DNA of 64,000 nt from Bacteroidia bacterium (lineage in GTDB: Bacteria > Bacteroidota > Bacteroidia > Cytophagales > Cyclobacteriaceae). Numbering within the stretch: position 1 is the stretch's first letter; each line of letters starts with the position of its first letter. Below the pieces are notes generated by a model, which saw nothing but the letters and a program-made list of their open reading frames with translations, was not told where the DNA came from and made no database searches. Shown one piece after another: positions 50,368-62,174 of this stretch. Made by a program: the position numbers and the translations under genes. The stretch covers positions 29,794 to 93,793 of the forward strand of contig JAUIAO010000018.1 of NCBI GenBank assembly GCA_030425425.1, read 5' to 3'.

Positions 50368-50970
50368 ATGGCAAGGTATACTGGACCTAAAACTAAGATT
50401 TCAAGAAAGTTCGGAGAACCAATCTTCGGAGCTAGTAAGGCATTACAGAAGAAGAATTATCCTCCTGGACAACACGGAAGAGGTCGTAGAAGAAAGCAGT
50501 CTGAATACGCAATTCAGTTGGCAGAAAAGCAGAAAGCTAAGTACACTTATGGTGTATTAGAGAAGCAATTTGCCAACATATTTGATAAGGCATCAAGGAA
50601 AAGCGGAATTACTGGTGAAATACTTCTTCAGTTGTTAGAGGCTAGATTAGATAATACAGTGTTTAGATTAGGTATTGCACCTACTAGAAGATCAGCGAGA
50701 CAACTTGTTGGTCACAAACACATCACGGTAAATGGGGAGATTGTAAATATTCCTTCGTTCACTGTAAAGGAAAATGATATCATTGGTGTTAGAGAAAAGT
50801 CAAAATCTTTAGAGGCGATTACCGACAGTTTGTCTAGCAATGCAAAGAGATATTCTTGGTTAGAATGGGATAGTACTGCAATGACAGGTAAATTCCTAAA
50901 TTCTCCGACTAGAGAGGAGATTCCAGAGAATATCAAAGAGCAGTTGATAGTTGAATTGTACTCTAAGTAA
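50368..50970 (+). CDS. rpsD: 30S ribosomal protein S4
   Basis: 200 residues. It has [24 protein letters not shown] near the N-terminus and the S4 RNA-binding domain [30 protein letters not shown]. The N-terminal zinc cysteines of some S4 proteins are absent. Confidence 0.98.
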   Translation: MARYTGPKTKISRKFGEPIFGASKALQKKNYPPGQHGRGRRRKQSEYAIQLAEKQKAKYTYGVLEKQFANIFDKASRKSGITGEILLQLLEARLDNTVFRLGIAPTRRSARQLVGHKHITVNGEIVNIPSFTVKENDIIGVREKSKSLEAITDSLSSNAKRYSWLEWDSTAMTGKFLNSPTREEIPENIKEQLIVELYSK

Positions 50971-50997
50971 GATTATTAATTAATTAAAGAAAGAAAT

Positions 50998-51987
50998 ATG
51001 TCTATTCTAGCATTTCAAATGCCAGAGAAGGTAGTGATGGAAAAAGCTGATGATTTTCATGGGCTTTTTACATTCAAACCACTTGAAAAGGGTTACGGTG
51101 TTACCGTAGGTAATGCGCTAAGAAGAATTTTACTTTCTTCATTAGAGGGTTATGCGATCACTGCTATCAAAATCCCTGGTGTTCTACATGAGTTTTCAAC
51201 TATTGAAGGTGTTGTAGAAGATGTTAGTGAAATCATCTTGAATCTTAAAATGGTAAGATTTAAAAAGATTACTGACGTTGTTGATAATACAATTACTGTG
51301 TCTGTTTCCAACAGCAAGCAGTTTACTGCAGGTGATATTGCAAAATCAACAACATCTTTTGAAATATTGAATCCTGATCATGTAATCTGTAATCTTGATG
51401 AGAAAGCTCAGTTTGAAATTGAGATTAACATCGAAAAAGGAAGAGGTTATGTGACTGCCGAGGAAAATAAACCTGCTGATCAGAACTTTGGCTATATCGC
51501 GATTGACTCGATTTTTACACCAATTAAAAATGTAAAATATAGCGTAGAGAACACAAGAGTAGAACAAAAGACTGATTATGAGCAGTTAATAATCGATATC
51601 GAAACAGATGGTTCTATTCATCCAGAAAATGCACTAAAAGGTGCTGCAAATATCTTGATCAAGCATTTCATGTTGTTCTCTGATCAGAATATGATTCTGG
51701 AATCTCAGGAACAAGGTGAGCCTGAACAAGTAGATGAAGAATTGCTTCACATGAGAAAGCTTCTAAAGACTTCATTGAATGATCTTGATTTATCAGTAAG
51801 AGCTTACAATTGTTTGAAAGCGGCTGATGTAAGAACATTGGGAGACTTAGTAACGCTCGAGATTTCTGACATGATGAAGTTTAGAAACTTTGGTAAGAAA
51901 TCATTGGCAGAACTAGAGCAGTTGGTAGCTGATAAAGGTTTAACATTCGGAATGGATCTTTCGAAATACAAATTGGAAGAAGAATAA
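50998..51987 (+). CDS. rpoA: DNA-directed RNA polymerase subunit alpha
   Basis: 329 residues. The N-terminal assembly domain has [27 protein letters not shown]. The C-terminal domain (about 250-320) has [23 protein letters not shown] and [14 protein letters not shown], which contact DNA and activators. The stop shares a base with rplQ. Confidence 0.98.
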   Translation: MSILAFQMPEKVVMEKADDFHGLFTFKPLEKGYGVTVGNALRRILLSSLEGYAITAIKIPGVLHEFSTIEGVVEDVSEIILNLKMVRFKKITDVVDNTITVSVSNSKQFTAGDIAKSTTSFEILNPDHVICNLDEKAQFEIEINIEKGRGYVTAEENKPADQNFGYIAIDSIFTPIKNVKYSVENTRVEQKTDYEQLIIDIETDGSIHPENALKGAANILIKHFMLFSDQNMILESQEQGEPEQVDEELLHMRKLLKTSLNDLDLSVRAYNCLKAADVRTLGDLVTLEISDMMKFRNFGKKSLAELEQLVADKGLTFGMDLSKYKLEEE

Positions 51988-52544
51988 TGAGACACGGAAA
52001 GAAATTTAATCATTTGGGAAGAACAGCATCTCATAGAAAAGCGATGCTTTCAAATATGGCTTCTTCTCTTATCATCCATAAAAGAATCAATACCACTGTA
52101 GCCAAGGCGAAAGCCCTGCAGAAATATGTGGAACCATTGATTACAAAAGCTAAGACAGATTCTACTCACTCTAGAAGAATGGCTTTTTCATATCTTCAAG
52201 ACAAGGTAACTGTGCAAGAGCTTTTTGGAACTGTAGCTGAGAAAACTAACCAAAGACCTGGCGGTTATACCAGAATTATTAAGACTGGTATCAGATTAGG
52301 TGATAATGCCGAAATGTGCATGATGGAGTTAGTAGATTTCAACGAGTTATTACTTCAGGATGCTGATGCTGGAAAAGCTAAGACAAGAAGGTCAAGAAGA
52401 GGAAGTAAGAAGAAATCTACAGAAACTGTAGCTGCACCAGTAGCTGATGAAGCTGTAGAAGCTACTGATGCGAGTACTGATTCCGCGGAGGATCAAGCAC
52501 CAGAATCAAACGATGAAGGAGCTGAAAAGAAGGATGACAATTGA
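51987..52544 (+). CDS. rplQ: 50S ribosomal protein L17 with acidic C-terminal extension
   Basis: 185 residues. The L17 core is residues 1-125 ([25 protein letters not shown]...). The rest is a basic patch ([12 protein letters not shown]) followed by about 45 residues rich in Ala, Asp and Glu, probably disordered. Such tails are common in Bacteroidota L17. Last gene of the supercluster. Confidence 0.97.
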   Translation: MRHGKKFNHLGRTASHRKAMLSNMASSLIIHKRINTTVAKAKALQKYVEPLITKAKTDSTHSRRMAFSYLQDKVTVQELFGTVAEKTNQRPGGYTRIIKTGIRLGDNAEMCMMELVDFNELLLQDADAGKAKTRRSRRGSKKKSTETVAAPVADEAVEATDASTDSAEDQAPESNDEGAEKKDDN

Positions 52545-52563
52545 GATCATAAATATTGAAAAT

Positions 52564-52598
52564 AAAAGGGATTAAACTTCGGTTTAATCCCTTTTTTT
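52564..52598 (+). terminator. Strong rho-independent terminator after rplQ
   Basis: GGGATTAAAC (52568-52577) and GTTTAATCCC (52582-52591) form a perfect 10-bp stem closed by a TTCG tetraloop, flanked by AAAA/TTTT pairs and a run of seven T (52592-52598). Confidence 0.92.
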
Positions 52599-52625
52599 AT
52601 GTCCGATTACTGAATGATTAATTAT

Positions 52626-52633
52626 TAATTTTG
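52626..52633 (+). promoter_or_regulatory. Putative -7 element of carA-eno
   Basis: TAATTTTG ending only 6 bp before the carA ATG at 52640. If used, transcription would begin at or next to the start codon, giving a leaderless mRNA. No TTTG at the usual -33 spacing. Confidence 0.45.
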
Positions 52634-52639
52634 CCACTC

Positions 52640-55026
<2,387 letters not shown>

Positions 55027-55050
55027 TAGAGAGAGATTATATTCAATAGT

Positions 55051-55074
55051 AAAAGCCGGCTCACGCCGGCTTTT
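55051..55074. terminator. Bidirectional terminator between eno and the convergent membrane protein gene
   Basis: AAAAGCCGGC (55051-55060), loop TCAC, GCCGGCTTTT (55065-55074): a perfect 10-bp stem with A and T flanks, so it can work on both strands. It lies 24 bp after eno and 5 bp after the convergent gene. Confidence 0.85.
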
Positions 55075-55079
55075 CTCAT

Positions 55080-55814
55080 TTAATCCAGTGGTAGACTAAT
55101 AAACCAATAGCAGAACTGCTGCCAGAAGTCATATTTGTGAAAGTTCATCACTGAAAAGTGATAGATCAACAGTATGATAAGAGCTACGGGAAACACATTC
55201 CACCTTTTGTTGCTATACCAATCCCAGATAATCAATCCCACAAGAATAGTATCAGCGATCAGGAAACCATAGAAAGGTACAATGGGCATATTACCAATTT
55301 TTGGGGCATAAGTAATAATGGGTTTTACATACCTGTAGATTAATCGATCGGTAATGGGTGAGATGAGCGGTAGAGCGGTCACCACCATGAATCTTGCATG
55401 AATGAGTGAATGCTTCCTGAAATAAATGGCCAACCCATATAATATCAGAAAGGCGAAAATGGCATTGACACTTAGGGCGATGAAATATAAATGGCCTGTA
55501 GCCAGTCGCTGTGCTCCATGAAATAAGTGATTCACCAGGTCAAAGGCTGTAACCGCCATTATGGGAACCAAAACATAAGAACTATATCCTATCCATTTGT
55601 GAAGGCTGGTTTGTCTGTTTCTGATCAATACTGCCTGAGCTATCAACATAGCGCACCAAAGGATCATGGCCAGGCCGTGACGGTGCAAATGACCGTCCAC
55701 TGTCGGAGAAAGTATCCTTCCAAAATATCCCGGCCAGAAAGCGGTAAGTGCAGCTATCAGAAATACGATAAAGGCAATGAATAATTTTTTATTAAGGAAT
55801 TGGTCCAGCTTCAT
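55080..55814 (-). CDS. Seven-helix membrane protein, function unknown
   Basis: 244 residues with about seven hydrophobic helices (near 11-29, 49-66, 72-92, 105-129, 137-155, 178-198, 205-225). Histidines cluster at helix edges: HLHRHG (about 42-47), SLHKW (about 69-73), LFHG and LIHARF. This could reflect metal or heme binding, but I do not recognise a named family. It lies upstream on the reverse strand, 55 bp after a MauG-like di-heme protein gene in the same direction, which hints at a redox context (inference). Confidence 0.7.
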   Translation of the reverse strand: MKLDQFLNKKLFIAFIVFLIAALTAFWPGYFGRILSPTVDGHLHRHGLAMILWCAMLIAQAVLIRNRQTSLHKWIGYSSYVLVPIMAVTAFDLVNHLFHGAQRLATGHLYFIALSVNAIFAFLILYGLAIYFRKHSLIHARFMVVTALPLISPITDRLIYRYVKPIITYAPKIGNMPIVPFYGFLIADTILVGLIIWDWYSNKRWNVFPVALIILLIYHFSVMNFHKYDFWQQFCYWFISLPLD

Positions 55815-55869
55815 TTGGGTTGATTCAGTGATTGGATATCAACTCAAATAAGTAATGAATGTTTCGAGT

Positions 55870-56997
55870 TCACAAATCCTCGGGCCTCCCAAACTTCGGA
55901 TCGGTGAGCAGTTTATGATCCGTGAAGGTTTTTAGAAAAGCGAGCAAATCTACTTTTTCAGCGTCTGTGAGATGAACTCCACCTTTAGCAACCTGCTTCA
56001 TGAGTGGATGCGCATATTCGGAATTGACCAATCCTTCGGAGTAAAAATCGATGACTTCTTCCAGTGTTTTGAATCGGCCGTCGTGCATGTAAGGACCAGT
56101 TAGCTCTACGTTGATCAGAGAAGGAGCCTTGAAAGCACCGATATCCATAGAGTCTCGTGATACCCCAAAGTGATCCATGCGGTCAGTGAATAGACTGTCT
56201 TTGGCATTATTGAAAAACTCATTGGATGTTAGGAGAAAACCTCCATGACAGTGAAAGCAATCTGCTTTTTCGGAATAAAAAAGTTCCATTCCGCGTTTTT
56301 CGGATTCTGTAAAAGTTGCCTCTTTGGCTAATACTTTATGGTACTTTGAGTTGTTGCTAATGATGCTGCGTACAAACTGGGCGATAGCCTTGGCTATTCT
56401 ATCCATATTAATTTCCTCGGATCCAAATGCCTGTTTAAACATTGCAGGATATCGCGGATCGTTTTTGATTGCTGCTACGGTTTTTTCGGGTGTTCCAGCA
56501 ATTTCTGCTGGGTCGAGGATGGTGAGGCGTACTACTGATTCTATGTTGGTATTTTGAAAAGTGGGACTGAGGTTGAAGGAAGAGTCAATATTGTGTGAAT
56601 TAATATAACCGCTCCAGAAGTATGCGTTTGAATTATATACAAGGTTCACCAGTGGTAAAGTATAATGATGAGTAGGAATGTGTTTTAAACCAACAGGTTT
56701 TCCATTTTTAAATTTTGGATGATCAAAACCAGTGTCGAACCCATTACGCTGAAGATGACATGTAGCACAAGACATCAGAGAGTCCGGGTCGGTTCTTCCA
56801 GAAAGTCGGCCATCGTAAAATAAATATCTTCCAAGTTCTACTCCCTCCACTGTTGTCGGGTTATCGCTTGGGATATTAAGCTCATCTGGATAGTACCAGA
56901 TATCCGGAAATTGATACGGTGTTGATTGCTTGTTGAAATCACAAGATTGGAGTGTCCATATCAGTAAAATCAGTGTGTAAAATGTGAAGGTTTTCAT
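55870..56997 (-). CDS. Di-heme cytochrome c peroxidase / MauG family lipoprotein
   Basis: 375 residues. A lipoprotein-type signal peptide (lipobox LQSC near residue 19) is followed by two c-type heme motifs, CATCH (about 77-81) and CFHCH (about 238-242), and the GPYMHDGRFKTLEEVIDFY block of the cytochrome c peroxidase/MauG family. It is likely a periplasmic lipoprotein reducing peroxide or oxidising a partner protein. It is transcribed ahead of the membrane protein gene at 55080. Confidence 0.9.
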   Translation of the reverse strand: MKTFTFYTLILLIWTLQSCDFNKQSTPYQFPDIWYYPDELNIPSDNPTTVEGVELGRYLFYDGRLSGRTDPDSLMSCATCHLQRNGFDTGFDHPKFKNGKPVGLKHIPTHHYTLPLVNLVYNSNAYFWSGYINSHNIDSSFNLSPTFQNTNIESVVRLTILDPAEIAGTPEKTVAAIKNDPRYPAMFKQAFGSEEINMDRIAKAIAQFVRSIISNNSKYHKVLAKEATFTESEKRGMELFYSEKADCFHCHGGFLLTSNEFFNNAKDSLFTDRMDHFGVSRDSMDIGAFKAPSLINVELTGPYMHDGRFKTLEEVIDFYSEGLVNSEYAHPLMKQVAKGGVHLTDAEKVDLLAFLKTFTDHKLLTDPKFGRPEDL

Positions 56998-57178
56998 TGT
57001 AGAAAAATGAAATAAAAAATGTCGATATGAATCGAGTTAGTTGATCAATATTAATACAATTGATGTTGGAATGAAAGTTCCGGGTATCATCAAAACTTGA
57101 ATAATTCATCAGATTAATCCTCGTTTCAATGTGCAGAATTTCACTTTGCTAACAGATGCGTTATCTTTATCCCCAATT

Positions 57179-57478
57179 ATGAAAAGTATTCTTCAAAAGA
57201 TTCCACCTTTTTTCAAAAGCTTCTATTTTCTGATCTCTTTGGCTTTTTTGATTTGGATGCTGTTTTTTGATACTAACGATATCATTTCTCAGTTGAAGAT
57301 GAGTCAAAAGCAGCGTGAGCTGGAAAGTGCGAAGCAATATTATGAAGACAAGATCATAGAAGTAAAGAATGATCGTGAAGCACTCATGAACAATGAAGAA
57401 TTGCTGGAAAAGATGGCAAGAGAAAAGTACCTGATGAAAAAGGAATCTGAAGATCTGTTTATTGTAGTAGAAGAATGA
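57179..57478 (+). CDS. FtsB/DivIC-type septum formation initiator
   Basis: A 99-residue protein from ATG 57179 (MKSILQKIPPFFKSFYFL); an in-frame ATG at 57131 would place extra residues before the membrane helix. One helix (about 14-33) is followed by a coiled coil and the family end LEKMAREKYLMKKESEDLFIV, typical of FtsB/DivIC division proteins. Its stop overlaps the next gene as ATGA. Confidence 0.88.
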   Translation: MKSILQKIPPFFKSFYFLISLAFLIWMLFFDTNDIISQLKMSQKQRELESAKQYYEDKIIEVKNDREALMNNEELLEKMAREKYLMKKESEDLFIVVEE

Positions 57479-58023
57479 AAATGAAATGTGTCGTATTCCT
57501 GGTTGGAGCACTTCTATTGTCCAATATTACTTTTTCACAATACCGACCTTCGAGTGCGGGCGGAAACGGAGGTGATATTTCTGAAAAAGTTTATTTCGGT
57601 GGAGGTGGAGGATTTAGTGGAGGAAATCAATTCACAAGTATTAGTTTATCGCCTTTAGTTGGTTATAAAATTACAGAGGAGTTTTCTGCTGGTGTTCAGA
57701 TAACCTACCAATTCACTAAGTTGGGAGATTTTACAGCAAGTAATTACGGAGGAGGTCCTTTTGGGCTCTATGCATTTTCTGATAAGATTTTTGCTTATTC
57801 CCAATTCGAATATCTAAATGTACAGCCACTTCTTGTGGGGGGAGGAAAGGCCGATCGGCTTGATTTTACAAGTTTTTTTGTCGGACTGGGGTACAATGAA
57901 CCCATTGGTAGAAATGTTGCTTTTCAAATAATAGGATTATATAACCTCATGTATGGAGATGGTACTAATTCACCATATAATAGCCCTATTCAGTTTCGTG
58001 TTGGGATAGTAAGTAACTTCTAA
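57475..58023 (+). CDS. Small exported beta-barrel-like protein
   Basis: 182 residues with a signal peptide (MKMKCVVFLVGALLLSNITF, cut near SQ). The mature part is rich in Gly, aromatic residues and alternating hydrophobic strands (SLSPLVGYKITEEFSAGVQITYQF, FRVGIVSNF at the end), the look of an eight-stranded outer membrane barrel. No named family recognised. Its start overlaps the division gene and its end overlaps the convergent helicase gene by 4 bp. Confidence 0.72.
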   Translation: MKMKCVVFLVGALLLSNITFSQYRPSSAGGNGGDISEKVYFGGGGGFSGGNQFTSISLSPLVGYKITEEFSAGVQITYQFTKLGDFTASNYGGGPFGLYAFSDKIFAYSQFEYLNVQPLLVGGGKADRLDFTSFFVGLGYNEPIGRNVAFQIIGLYNLMYGDGTNSPYNSPIQFRVGIVSNF

Positions 58024-59738
58024 TTGATGAATAAGCGGGCAAGTCGTATAGTGTCGTAATCCATTTTACCATTCAACGCACCATAGACGTACCCTAGCCT
58101 AATATTCCCTTCTTTATCGAAATATTCTTCCTCTGGATTTGCTTTGATTTTATCTATTGCTTTCTGGACCTTGCTGAGTGTTCTTTCATCAGGTTTGAAT
58201 CGTGAAATATCCAGTTCTTTGTTGGATTGCAGGATTTTTTCAATATGTCCTACAATAGTATTTAATGTCAGGTCACGTTCCATGGCGATTTCATCCAGAC
58301 CTTTTCCGCTTAGAATCAACTTCTCAGTTTTTTGGTAGGTGGTTTCCTTTTTCGGCTTTTCGTAATATTTCTTTTCTCGTGATTTGTTTTGCTCTATGAT
58401 TTCTTCATCATTGGTACCACCGCACTGATCAACAAAGTCCAGAAAAGCAATATTCAATGCTTCTTCATCATATACATTGAGCCAATCTTCACTTTCTTCA
58501 CTCAATTCCTGAAAGCGCTTGTCTGCTTTTACGGCCAGGTTATCCAGCTCCAGTGCGATCCTGTTGATACCCTTCAGTACCAGTCCATCCCATTTTCTGA
58601 GTCGGGAAAGTGCTACATATCCTTGTCCGGCTTCAAATGTTTTTGACAAATCCATCTCAGCTATATCCAATGTCATTCCCTGGCTTTTATGCACAGTGAT
58701 TGCCCATGCTAACCTCAGAGGAATTTGCTTGTAGGAAGCCAAAATAACTTCATCTTCATTCTCAACCGTCCATTCTTCGGGGTTTACGGTAATAGTTCTT
58801 CCCTCATCCATTTCTACCACCGGATATCCGTTTGTGGATTCAAACCTAGTGATCTTGCCGGTGGAGCCGTTGAAATATCCTTTTTCAGGATTATTTTTTA
58901 CAAACATGACCCGGGCATCTTCTTTCAATTGAATGACAGGGCCTGCAAGAACGGATTGCTTTAGACCTTCCAGAATTTTAGCTTGTCCCTTAGTCTCGGC
59001 ATAAAAGGTTTGAAGAGGGTTTGGGTTTTCCTCCAGTTTCTGCGCGTTCATGGCGTCTACATCCGCATTATGAGTGTAGAGTTTAGTTGCTTCCTCATTA
59101 GATTCGTCAGATTCCAGTTTTTCCCTTAGACGTTCCAGTGAATCATCAGAGATATCCTGAGAACGGATCTCAGAGAGTATAAATGATAGAGTATCATGTC
59201 CCTGACGATACTGATGATGCAGGTAGCAAACTTTCAATCTGGCTTCTACCCATACAGGAGCCATGAATGCAAATTTCTCACGATTGCTAAGCTGTTGTCT
59301 GGAGACAGGGGGAAGCTGGAAAAAGTCACCGGACAGAAGCACTTGTACCCCTCCAAAAGCATCCGGACTTCTGCGAAAATGTTTGAGAATATTACTAATA
59401 GCAGTCAATACTTTGCCACTAAGCATAGAGATCTCATCTATGATCAACACTTGCACTGATTTCAGTCGGTTAACCGTCTGACGGTTTCTTCCGATTTGCT
59501 CAAGATCTTTGGATGTAATTTGCTCTCTGATTCCGACTCCAGACCATGAGTGTATCGTTTGTCCTCCGATATGAGTAGCCGCTATGCCCGTAGAAGCCGT
59601 GATCGCTACGGGAACTTGTCTTTCTCTTAGGTATTCTATGTACTGCCGGATTAGGTAAGTTTTACCAGTTCCTGCTGATCCAGTAAGGTAGATGTTTTGT
59701 CCTGTTTTGAGAATGGAAAGTGCCGTTTGCTGATCCAT
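58020..59738 (-). CDS. Pif1/RecD-like DNA helicase with C-terminal helix-turn-helix
   Basis: 572 residues. Walker A GSAGTGKTYLI (about 19-29), Walker B VLIIDEISML (about 95-104), later superfamily 1B motifs (GDFFQLPPV; AITVHKSQGMTLD; GYVALSRLR). These mark a Pif1/RecD2-type 5'-3' helicase. Near residues 470-510, TEKLILSGKGLDEIAMERDLTLNTIVGHI forms an HTH_40-type domain also found at the end of RecQ-like helicases. It follows the Ldh gene by 5 bp on the same strand. Confidence 0.88.
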   Translation of the reverse strand: MDQQTALSILKTGQNIYLTGSAGTGKTYLIRQYIEYLRERQVPVAITASTGIAATHIGGQTIHSWSGVGIREQITSKDLEQIGRNRQTVNRLKSVQVLIIDEISMLSGKVLTAISNILKHFRRSPDAFGGVQVLLSGDFFQLPPVSRQQLSNREKFAFMAPVWVEARLKVCYLHHQYRQGHDTLSFILSEIRSQDISDDSLERLREKLESDESNEEATKLYTHNADVDAMNAQKLEENPNPLQTFYAETKGQAKILEGLKQSVLAGPVIQLKEDARVMFVKNNPEKGYFNGSTGKITRFESTNGYPVVEMDEGRTITVNPEEWTVENEDEVILASYKQIPLRLAWAITVHKSQGMTLDIAEMDLSKTFEAGQGYVALSRLRKWDGLVLKGINRIALELDNLAVKADKRFQELSEESEDWLNVYDEEALNIAFLDFVDQCGGTNDEEIIEQNKSREKKYYEKPKKETTYQKTEKLILSGKGLDEIAMERDLTLNTIVGHIEKILQSNKELDISRFKPDERTLSKVQKAIDKIKANPEEEYFDKEGNIRLGYVYGALNGKMDYDTIRLARLFIN

Positions 59739-59743
59739 TAACT

Positions 59744-60823
59744 CTAGCTTTTTGGAAAATCAACACCGAATCTTTGCCCTATATCCATTAGGTCTTTCAC
59801 TACAGGATCCAGCAGCGGAATTCCTTCCTTTTTACGTTGTTGCTCCAATTCTCTTTCCGGATCTCCTGCCACTAGAACTTTGTGTCCTTTGATGACCGGT
59901 TCGGCACCTCTAAAGCGAGTGATCCAATTATCCATGTGAGATTTGAACTCACCTGCCGGACGGAATGCATCGATTCGCATCGCACCAAAAAAATGTCCAA
60001 TTCCTTTACCCACCGGATCGCTAGCTGGATCCAGAAATGCCACGAAAGGAGGAACCCAAGGTCCGTAATTGGCTCCAGACAGAACAGCTGAGAAAATATC
60101 TACTACAGCAGATAACCCATAACCTTTGTGCGACCCATGCTCTCGATCTCCACCCAATGGAAGTAATGCACCACCTTTTTTTACTCCTTGAGAATCTGTG
60201 GTGGGGTTCCCTTCTTTGTCCTGAACCCAGCCTACAGGAGCATCTGCATTCTTCCTTTGGAGAATTTCCAGCTTGCCATTTGCGGCTGTAGTGGTAGCCA
60301 TGTCCAACACGAATGGAGGCTCCTTATCAGCTGGGATAGCTACTGAAATTGGATTGGTTCCTAAAAGTCGCTCTTTACTGAAAGTTGGTGAAACCAAAGG
60401 ACTCGCATTGGTCATAGAGATTCCAATGCAGTCATCTTCCAAAGCCATCATAGAGTGATAACCTGCTATTCCAAAGTGGTTGGAATTCCTAACCGAAATC
60501 CATCCAGACCCCACATTTTTTGCCTTTTCTATTGCTAATCTCATTGCCTGCGGGCCAACAACCAATCCTAAGCCTGAATCTCCATCAATTACTCCTGTAC
60601 TTGGTGTTTCGTGAATGATTTTGGTTTGTGGAGTAGTGTTCACACGGTCCTTATCTATGAGCCGTACATAGCCACTCAGCCTTGCCACTCCATGAGAATC
60701 TACACCGCGCAGATCGGCGCTAAGTAGAACTTTCGCACCTAGTTGAGCATCCTGCTCACTACAACCTACAGCCTTTAATATTGATTTTGTGAATTGAAAA
60801 AGTGATTCGTGCGCTACTACCAT
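59744..60823 (-). CDS. Ldh family oxidoreductase (malate/L-lactate dehydrogenase type)
   Basis: 359 residues of the NAD(P)-dependent LDH2/MDG family, not related to classic lactate dehydrogenase. RGVDSHGVARLSGY carries the catalytic His, followed by VGPQAMRLAIEKAKNVG, NSNHFGIAGYHSMMA and LGTNPISVAIPADKEPPFVLDMAT. The substrate cannot be told from sequence alone; malate, lactate, ureidoglycolate and sulfolactate enzymes all share this fold. Confidence 0.88.
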   Translation of the reverse strand: MVVAHESLFQFTKSILKAVGCSEQDAQLGAKVLLSADLRGVDSHGVARLSGYVRLIDKDRVNTTPQTKIIHETPSTGVIDGDSGLGLVVGPQAMRLAIEKAKNVGSGWISVRNSNHFGIAGYHSMMALEDDCIGISMTNASPLVSPTFSKERLLGTNPISVAIPADKEPPFVLDMATTTAANGKLEILQRKNADAPVGWVQDKEGNPTTDSQGVKKGGALLPLGGDREHGSHKGYGLSAVVDIFSAVLSGANYGPWVPPFVAFLDPASDPVGKGIGHFFGAMRIDAFRPAGEFKSHMDNWITRFRGAEPVIKGHKVLVAGDPERELEQQRKKEGIPLLDPVVKDLMDIGQRFGVDFPKS

Positions 60824-60924
60824 CTTATATGATTTTGTAAATGTATTTCTAAGCAGAAAAGTGCGAGCAAATTACAACACTTGAGCAAAGACACGAAATT
60901 TGGGAAATACAATTTAACTGTAAT

Positions 60925-61863
60925 CTACGAGCCTGAATTATTTAGGGAGTTAAGCGTCTTGAGTAAAACGCCCTCTTTCAGAGCATAGGCAGAAACTCTT
61001 ATTTGATTGATGTTGAGCTTTCTAAGCACGTAGTGTACCAAAACACTCGCCACAACGATCATATCTACTCTCAAAGGAATCATACCCGGGATCGATAAAC
61101 GCTCTTCTCTGTTTTTTATTAAAAATTCAGAATGGATGGACTGAAATGCTTCAATGGTTAGTGGATATTCAGTGTCTATGACAGGTTTTTCCAGATCGTT
61201 TTTAAGACAGTATATATCACTCAGCGTATCAAATGTACCTGAGGAGCCAATCAATGTTTGAGGAGCGTATTTTTCAAAATTGACGAATAGTTCCTCCAGA
61301 TTTTCTTCCAGATACTTTTCTAAAGCAGCGATCTGATCTGAACTCATAGGATCTGTTCTCTGGAATTGCTCTACCATTCTCTGGCCACCAATTTCAAAGC
61401 TTTGCTTCCATAATATTTCACGATCTGTCCCAATGATGAACTCAATGCTACCTCCACCAATGTCCATGATCAAGCCTGGTTCATTGCCAATACTTAGCGC
61501 TTTTTTCACACCATAGTAAATGTATTCGGCTTCTTCCAGCCCTGAGATGATTCTGGTTTGTATGCCTGTTTCCTGTTCTATTAATTTAACAAGGTCTTTT
61601 CCGTTGGTAGCATTTCTGATTGCACTGGTAGCCGTCGCGAAGATTTGTTCTACAGCCTCGAGTTCAATTCGAGTTTTAAAATTTTTCAGACAACTAAGAG
61701 CACGATTAATCGCCTCATCTGTTATATAGCCCTGATTGATGCCTTTTTCACCGATTTTTACAGGAACTTTTTCCCGATAGGTAATCATAAAGTCACTATT
61801 CAGTACTTCCACCACAATCAAGTGGAAAGTATTTGTACCCATATCTATAACAGCGACTTTCAT
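60925..61863 (-). CDS. Ppx/GppA family phosphatase (exopolyphosphatase)
   Basis: 312 residues from ATG 61861-61863 (MKVAVIDMGTNTFHLIVVEV), the conserved family start; a longer in-frame start adds nine residues. DMGTNTFHL and MDIGGGSIEFI are the two phosphate-binding loops of the actin-like fold. At this length it lacks the C-terminal HD domain, so it is of the short Ppx type that breaks down polyphosphate or pppGpp. The region 61864-62174 between it and the divergent carboxylase gene has a TTCGCT/AGCGAA symmetry near 61897 but no convincing promoter or gene. Confidence 0.9.
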   Translation of the reverse strand: MKVAVIDMGTNTFHLIVVEVLNSDFMITYREKVPVKIGEKGINQGYITDEAINRALSCLKNFKTRIELEAVEQIFATATSAIRNATNGKDLVKLIEQETGIQTRIISGLEEAEYIYYGVKKALSIGNEPGLIMDIGGGSIEFIIGTDREILWKQSFEIGGQRMVEQFQRTDPMSSDQIAALEKYLEENLEELFVNFEKYAPQTLIGSSGTFDTLSDIYCLKNDLEKPVIDTEYPLTIEAFQSIHSEFLIKNREERLSIPGMIPLRVDMIVVASVLVHYVLRKLNINQIRVSAYALKEGVLLKTLNSLNNSGS

Positions 61864-62174
61864 GTGTTTAGTGTTTATTTCCAAAATCATCGGTTCGCTT
61901 GAGCGAAGGAATTCGTTATAAAAATTAGTTTCTCATTGTAAAAATCTACCGCTTATGTTTGGTGGCAGGATAGATTTGTCGAGATAACTAAAGTCTACAC
62001 TCATTCATGAATTGAAAATTTCGCGCAAGATAGGAAAATAGAATCTTTATCCTAAGAACTTAAATCATAAGTATTTACATAAATGATATCATCCTTGTAA
62101 GCTATTCTTTTCACTCACAAGCCATCATTTATTAACTTACCATCAACAATTTCACAACTTCAAAATATGATCAA

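Noticed and set aside
61864..62174. Promoter pair in the ppx/carboxylase divergent region
   Set aside because: TAGATTTG near 61970 fits a -7 box but has no -33 partner at 17-20 bp, and the region shows no other clear signal.
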